Below, piece by piece: positions 59,201-64,000 of a DNA stretch of 64,000 bases; position 1 is the first letter of the stretch; each line of letters begins with the position of its first letter. The notes beneath the pieces were generated by a model. The model worked only from the letters and a program-made list of their open reading frames with translations. It ran no database searches and was not told the origin of the DNA. The stretch is from Corallium rubrum (taxonomy: Eukaryota; Cnidaria; Anthozoa; Scleralcyonacea; Coralliidae). The translations under genes and the position numbers were made by a program. The DNA lies in the NCBI GenBank assembly GCA_964035015.1, contig OZ035998.1, forward strand, positions 33,844,628 through 33,908,627. The letters run 5' to 3'.

Positions 59201-62200
59201 CAGAAAGTTACGTGACCATAGTTAATTGAATGTGTGGAGCGGAATTAGGAAAGTTTGTTGTTTCATTGTGAGATATACGTCGGGATCAGCCTAGTCCCGT
59301 CGTTCTAAAGCACGCGCGTATTTGATGAGACTGGTACCTAGGACTGACGTCACCGCTTAAGGTGGTCTAAAACGCCTAGCAGATTTCAGTATTTTCAAGA
59401 TGGCAGTATTTACACTTGACAAGGTTAAAACACAAATTGTTTACGCTTGACATAGCTACAATAGGAAAGAAATAGTAAACCATATGTAAGTTTTAAACAT
59501 GTACGTTTCAATAACTAAGAAATTCTAAAATAAGGGCTTTGATTAAACCGGCCAATAAGTCAGTAAAATCGTTCTTCGACGTCCAGCAGTTCACCTAAAA
59601 GTTTAATGAGTTCATCACCTTCAATATTTTCTGTACTTCGTAAAATTATTCGTTGTAATAACTTACCAATGTTAACGATTCAATTTTAAATACCCACGAC
59701 ATTACACAATGCGAAATACAACAATTAAAATCACAACATGTCATTCTGCAAACGCGAATTATCGATTAAGCACAGCGCCATTACATACCATTAATACTCA
59801 AATACAATCAAGTGATGTAAATATCAAATAATAAGCTTGATTTAATCACAGATCGAGGTCAAGCAGGTTCTTAGGTATTAGGTTGGAACAATTAATAAAA
59901 CAAATCAAAATTACTCACCTGGTTTTGCAGCCGTGGAAAATATTTTCTTTTACGAGCAGGATGGGGCCTGGTGATCAGGGCTCTCGCGCGCAGCGCTCGG
60001 GCACAGAATGCCCCAGCATATCCTCCTACCTAGAATTACCAATAATTAGTAAGTGCGAAATGCCTAGAATTACCAATAATCGTTCATTTTAAAAACTAAT
60101 TCCCAACCCCCACACCCCAACCCTAACCCTAACCTCTAAACCTTACCCTAAACCTAACCACAACCCCCCGACAACCCTAACCCTAACCCACAACCCCCCG
60201 GTGGCCCTAAACCTAACCACAACCCTCCGGGGAAAAAGTCCCACCTCTCTCAGACACCGACCACAACACCCCTACTGGTTTTTTAGTTATATGCAATTTA
60301 GTTTAACATCCAGCGTGTGGGACAGAGAATTGCCTACAATTACCAATTATTGGTAATTCAAGGCCGTTTCACACTTACTGATTATTGGTAATTCTAGGTA
60401 GGAGGACATGTTGCTAGGGCACAGAATGCCCAAGCTAACAAATATTATAACAGCGAAGAGAGAGAGCCAGGGACTAGGCTGCGTTGGGATGTAAGCATGT
60501 TATCCTCTGGTTCTTCTGATATATTAAACGGCAAAATTGAATATATTTTGTCTTTTTTACCAAAACGACATATTATAAACATGTGATAATCACTTATCAA
60601 CAAATGTGTTACTAATATAAACATGAATGGCTTAATTAATTCTTTGAACGTTTTCATGGCGATAAAGTAATATAAATAAGTTTTGTGGAAACACCACGTA
60701 AACTATTTCTTTGCTAAGCTTTCGGCCTGTTGACTCAGGCCTTCATCAGAGCAATGACAACAAGTTGTTGGCTCACGTCATTTATAAACTAAGCAACTGA
60801 TCAATTAAATCACGTAAGAATACAATGGCGTATCACGTTAATTTTATTAATTAGAAAACAAAATCAAGAATGATTTAATTGATCAGTTGCTTAGTTTATA
60901 AATGACGTGAGCCAACAACTTGTTGTCATTGCTCTGATGAAGGCCTGAGTCAACAGGCCGAAAGCTTAGCAAAGAAATAGTTTACGTGGTGTTTCCACAA
61001 AACTTATTTATATGAATGGCTTAGTTATCCGTGAATTAGCAAGTCATGCAAGAAAACGACGACTTATGCAAGAAACCGACAGAAATCTGGCAGAGGTTAT
61101 TTTCCCGTTTCGCCCGTACTACTCATGTCCAGCTGACGATTGCGACACATCTCCGACGATCCCCGAAATTTCTGATATCCGAAAGAACCTTTGCGGAGGA
61201 GAGAGTGCAAGGAAAGGCCGTTGAAGACTGGAAGCAAGATCACATGATTGTCGTGACGTCAACGTTTTAAAAAAAAGATTTGTTTTTGCCGTCGACATTA
61301 GTGCAGGAAAACAGCGTATTCTAATGTTTCCACTCTGGACTGAGATCGAGCGTTTTTGAAAAGCTCTGTTTTTGGGTCACCAAAGACGCTGGATTAGAGG
61401 CTGACTCTTATTTCACCGGCGAGCCTGCATGTCTCTCATTTCACGCAGGCTGAATGATAACGTACCTTCAATGGTGGCAGTAAAACATCGTGTATATTTA
61501 CGCCAGTTGTTTACTCGACATTCGTAGGTTCCACTGTCGTTCATTGTTGTGTTCACCAGCAACAACGATGCTTGATATACAGCAGAAAATCTTGTGTCTT
61601 TACTATAAAAACGGCGGACCACCTTACCAAAAAGTAAACGAAAGTCCACTATTTTCTGATATGTTGAATCGAAACGACGAAAATACCACCTAACTTGAAT
61701 GTATCGCCTGTTGTAGAATCTATCCTTAACTGTAACATTGAGTAGTAGTGGTTCCCCTCGAGCCACGAAAGATGAGTTAGGTGACATGCTTTGCATTTTG
61801 AAGTTGACAAGTGTTGACTCTATATAAATTTGACGATAAAATACAGTTTAATCGATGGCTGTTAGCAACATTCGTATACAGTATTTGATCGATGTACACA
61901 TTTATATTATGTCTATTTATACACCCATCCTTCTATGCAACCATTCGTTTATTAAATCATCCATATATCAACTCATCTAGTCATCTATATATTTGTCCAT
62001 TTATTCATTATTTCTATCCTTCCCTCTCCATATATCCATCCATCCGTCCATCCATCTATCCATTCATTCATTCATTCATTCATTCATTCATTCATTCATT
62101 CATTCATTCATTCATTCATTCATTCATTCATTCATTCATTCATTCACTCACTCACTCACTCACTCACTCATTCATTCATTCATTCATTCATTCATTCATT

Positions 62201-62613
62201 CATTCATTCATTCATTCATTCATTCATTCATTCATTCATTCATTCATTCATTTATTCATTCATTCATTCAATCATTCATCCACCCATCTATTTATTTATC
62301 TATCCATAATATATCTATATTTATCCATATATTTATTCATCCACTTTCATTCATCTATATACATCCTGATATCCACCAATCCATCCATCTATTCATCTAT
62401 CCATTTATCTATCCACTCATTTGTCTATTCATCCATCAATATAACTTTAAACGTTCATTTAACATCCATACAGTATACCTATATTGTAAGACATGTGAGT
62501 TTCTTAAGAATCTAGCCTATACAAATGTATGCAACGTTACCTGTATAAATCGCATGTACAGCCACGAAAAACAGAACAAATTGAAGCTGCTTGCAAATGA
62601 ATGTGGTTTTCAT
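55892..62613 (-). CDS. Ig-superfamily receptor with ITAM-like tail (325 aa, four exons, complete)
   Basis: Minus-strand exons: 62613-62541 (ATG and signal peptide, donor GTAACG), 61819-61466 (acceptor TATATAG, donor GTACGT), 57754-57491 (acceptor TTCTAG, donor GTAAGT) and 56178-55892 (acceptor AAAG, stop). All three introns are phase 1 and the exons sum to 978 bp, an exact frame. Residues 1-21: hydrophobic signal. 26-142: V-like Ig domain (W69 in VRWYF, DSGTYEC at 119-125). 143-231: second Ig domain (C165 or C167, W180, AGTYIC ending at C212). 248-272: membrane helix, then RRRK. Tail: Y293, YQEL (305-308), YQHL (318-321), two YxxL nine residues apart, like an ITAM. It should sit on the cell surface and may signal through tyrosine phosphorylation. 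Architecture recalls cnidarian allorecognition-type receptors, but orthology is not shown and no symbol is assigned. Confidence 0.87.
56219..56278. repeat. (TA)n microsatellite
   Basis: About 29 TA units in the last intron of the Ig receptor gene. 56290-57015 also contains two plus-strand AT-rich frames with possible donors (56590 and 56948); their phases do not join, so I do not call a gene. Confidence 0.95.
57215..57430. repeat. Dispersed repeat family, copy 2
   Basis: TTTAATAAACGAACAGGAGTGTTTTATCAG, then CTTGGTAAGTTCATTGG and TTGTCTAAGCCGAGAAAATC (each quoted in short pieces), in the order seen at 44350-44880. It lies just downstream of the third exon of the Ig gene. Confidence 0.7.
57859..58383. 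mobile_element. Foldback MITE (~525 bp) in intron 2 of the Ig gene
   Basis: Left arm 57859-58088 and right arm 58149-58383 are inverted copies: AAAGTGCCACTAACCC and GGGTTAGTGGCACTTT at the ends. Internal blocks CAATACCAATAATTTATT and GAGCTCTGTCTG pair with their inverted counterparts. The spacer is about 60 bp. Confidence 0.88.
58381..58830. repeat. Dispersed repeat family, copy 3, with 33-bp tandem array
   Basis: Starts TTTAATAAACGAGCAGCAG and ends near GATTTCCTTTGTGTTTTC as in copy 1. Its middle, 58514-58735, is a tandem array of ~6.7 units of 33 bp (TATTCTTTATATAAAATATTG plus TATGTTCATTAG). The 33-bp period keeps a frame open, giving a false SILYIKYCMF repeat protein. Confidence 0.8.
60018..60412. 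mobile_element. MITE with ~55-bp TIRs around a TTAGGG-bearing repeat
   Basis: CCTACCTAGAATTACCAATAAT on the left and ATTATTGGTAATTCTAGGTAGG on the right are inverted. The flanks carry GGCACAGAATGCCC on both sides (60000-60013, 60418-60431). The centre (60100-60330) is the inverted third copy of the dispersed repeat with CCCTAACCCTAACC tracts. Confidence 0.75.
60671..61012. repeat. 142-bp inverted repeats, each with a hammerhead-like core
   Basis: Arms 60671-60812 and 60871-61012 are equal in length and almost identical, around a 58-bp spacer. On the plus strand the right arm has CTGATGA (60934-60940), a stem AGGCCTG/CAGGCC (60941-60959) and GAAA (60960-60963). The left arm has the same on the minus strand (GAAA at 60720-60723, CTGATGA at 60743-60749). 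These are the two invariant hammerhead core strings. A UH cleavage site closing stem III is not evident after GAAAGC. Confidence 0.75.
62041..62280. repeat. (ATTC)n tetranucleotide repeat
   Basis: About 55 ATTC units with an (ACTC)n patch at 62144-62170, in intron 1 of the Ig receptor gene. The FIHS frames are artefacts. Confidence 0.97.
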
Positions 62614-62669
62614 GTCAGCTATAATTAACAACTAAGAAACACAATGAAATTTAATTAACGGTAATTTGA

Positions 62670-62675
62670 TTTATA
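62670..62675 (-). promoter_or_regulatory. Candidate TATA box of the Ig receptor gene
   Basis: The minus strand reads CCTATAAATC about 57 bp upstream of the ATG at 62613. That would put transcription start near 62645 and give a short 5' UTR. AT-rich context makes a chance match possible. Further upstream, 62785-62890 holds a palindrome around GTTCCAGACCGC. Confidence 0.35.
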
Positions 62676-62929
62676 GGAATCAATGTCCACTTTGGCTAAA
62701 AGTAATATAGAAATCTTTTTAGTTCTTCATAGTTGTAAGATGATCTCTTAAGTGTTTTGGTAATAAATAATAATTTATATTATTATATGACTATTTCCGC
62801 GAGCGATCTGGAACGTGGAATCCAGCGATTTGATTGGTTCCCGAGCGGTCTGGAATCTCCCGTTCCAGACCGCTGAGAGAATTGTACTCTAATTTGCATG
62901 TGGGCCTAAATGAAACTACGATTTGGTGT

Positions 62930-63800
62930 ATTATATAAGTAGCTTAAACAGAATATTTTTATTACAAAAATCTGCTGTGCCGGCAATAACTAATGCCAAC
63001 TATTGTGCTCATATTGCATCTTTATTTTTGCATTTAAAATTGCTTGATATTTTTAAGATAAATTCACTTAATGTCGCTAAATTTACGTTTTCTTATCACC
63101 TGCACAATTTACTTTCATCCTCGTTTTCAAATTTATATTTGTATAAACAATATTTAATTATAAGCAATTGCCCCAAAAGCCAAAAGGCTTATCAAGGGAG
63201 CTTTTGCCTTCTTATTAACTTTACAAAAAATAAAGATAAACATAAAGAACGAGCAGACGGACAAAAATATAACAACAAAGAGCAAAGATGGTCAAATGCG
63301 GCCACATGTAAAACGACCTGAATCGACTATGAAATTTTGGACACTGGAGAACAAACGTTCATTAATTTGAAAGGAAACAAACGGAATTCTATTAAGGAAC
63401 CATTTGAGACGAGTTCTTTTGGTAGCATTTGACCACCCTGCACCAAGCAAGTGAGCAGCAGAGGTGAGCAAAGTGACACGAGGAGCAGCATAATTTATTT
63501 GTAACAAGTAATCAAATACATACACACATACGACACAAGAAGAGCAACTAATTACCGAACCCATGCAGAACTAATATTAAAAAGTTTACAATTTTACTGT
63601 TTCAAGGACCAAAAATTTGGAATACTTTGCCGACTTATATATTGTCAATTCAGAGACTCTCTTTTGTTTCAGGAAAAGAATATTCAATCATTTAATTAAT
63701 CAATTTAAAATTATGAAACTAACTAAAATTATTTTATCCACTTTTTTCCCTTAAATGACTTGTAATTTATGTAACTTTATATGATATGATGTAATCGCAT
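62930..63800 (+). mobile_element. LINE RT C-terminal fragment with an insertion
   Basis: 62975-63140 encodes AITNANYCAHIASLFLHLKL and LDIFKINSLNVAKFTFSYH. 63598-63690 resumes with FQGPKIWNTLPTYI. Both are the C-terminal end of CR1-like LINE proteins found in cnidarians. About 450 bp between them (63145-63590) is unrelated and presumably inserted. The 3' part near 63815 (CCTGGTGGTTTCTGGAGACTTCC) is plausible 3' UTR. 63800-64000 shows nothing recognisable. Confidence 0.75.
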
Positions 63801-64000
63801 AAGCCTGGTGGTTTCTGGAGACTTCCTTGCCATCACATTTTTTTTACAAAACTTGTATAATTTATTATTTTTGGCAATATTAATTAAACTATATATTATT
63901 ACAAAAGGTGGTAATATGCGGTTTAAAAAGACTGATTTTCATGTATGATGATACCAAATAATTTATCGTATATTTTACCGCTTGAAATGTAAGGGTACAA

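Larger units (their letters stand above)
58981..61210. mobile_element. Possible 2.2-kb long-TIR element with nested inserts
   Basis: CACTCTCTTCC...GGGGATCGTCGGAGATGTGTCG with GTCAGCTGGACAT on the left matches, inverted, GTCCAGCTGACG...CGACACATCTCCGACGATCCCC with GGAGGAGAGAGTG on the right, about 90 bp. It is the same end family as 24940-25113. No transposase is visible inside; 59280-59990 shows nothing recognisable. Two independent solo elements are an alternative. A clear TSD was not found. Confidence 0.5.

Noticed and set aside
59880-59990. Possible minus-strand exon ending at a GTGAGT donor near 59920
   Set aside because: No acceptor of suitable phase and no recognisable protein; in repeat-rich DNA one good donor is not enough.
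60445-60657. Minus-strand frame with a hydrophobic start (MKTFKELIKPFMFILV) as an alternative first exon of the Ig gene
   Set aside because: The best donor (GTAAAA) is in the wrong phase and the phase-1 option (GTGATT) is weak; the exon at 62613-62541 fits perfectly.
61892-62628. Plus-strand 207-211-aa frames (FIHSFIHS)
   Set aside because: Products of the (ATTC)n microsatellite opposite the Ig gene's first intron.

Overview
The window looks like AT-rich, intron-rich animal DNA, most likely from an anthozoan cnidarian (stony coral or sea anemone). This is inferred from three spliced metazoan-type genes embedded in a dense mixture of MITEs, foldback elements, CR1/RTE-like LINEs, Penelope-like relics, a Kolobok-type transposon and BEL/Pao fossils. 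There is no bacterial gene organisation, no rRNA operon and no CRISPR array.

Host genes. (1) 1009-5823 (+): the last five exons of a ZYG11/ZER1-type gene (CUL2 ubiquitin-ligase substrate receptor, armadillo-repeat C-terminus), 171 residues to the stop; its 5' part lies before the window. (2) 23615-24340 (+): a single-exon START-domain lipid-transfer protein of 241 aa, between two copies of a segmental duplication. (3) 42326-51265 (+): five exons of an OGFOD1/Tpa1-type 2-oxoglutarate-Fe(II) prolyl hydroxylase, including a 27-bp exon; one internal exon and the 5' and 3' ends were not found. (4) 55892-62613 (-): a complete four-exon gene for a 325-aa cell-surface immunoglobulin-superfamily receptor (signal peptide, two Ig domains, one membrane helix, short tail with two YxxL motifs spaced like an ITAM). 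All its introns are phase 1 and the frame closes exactly. It is the most interesting gene here and I know of no named equivalent.

Layout. 0-6 kb: ZYG11-like exons with MITEs and microsatellites in the introns. 6-14 kb: MITEs, a 19-bp minisatellite and a 13-bp TAATTA-containing satellite split by a LINE 3' end. 14-17.2 kb: a LINE with an uninterrupted 1024-aa endonuclease/reverse transcriptase. 17.2-18.3 kb: a three-copy palindrome cluster. 18.5-23.3 kb and 26.4-28 kb: two copies of one segment. The first carries a 3.19-kb TTAA-flanked transposon and a 62-bp hairpin insert; the second preserves both empty sites. 24.8-26.2 kb: a large foldback element with a MITE nested in one arm. 27.7-29.1 kb: an RTE-like LINE remnant. 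31.4-38.5 kb: two broken BEL/Pao fossils in opposite orientation. 38.5-42.3 kb: MITEs and simple repeats. 42.3-51.3 kb: OGFOD1-like exons among MITEs. 51.7-55.1 kb: LINE and Penelope-like remnants. 55.9-62.6 kb: the Ig receptor. 62.9-63.8 kb: another LINE 3' end.

The host genes show no functional linkage; they are separate loci in repeat-rich DNA. The main themes are the Ig receptor, natural filled/empty-site pairs that fix transposon boundaries, very small MITEs (50 and 62 bp) with target duplications, and hammerhead-ribozyme-like cores at Penelope-like termini, including an almost perfect 142-bp inverted pair inside an intron of the Ig gene.
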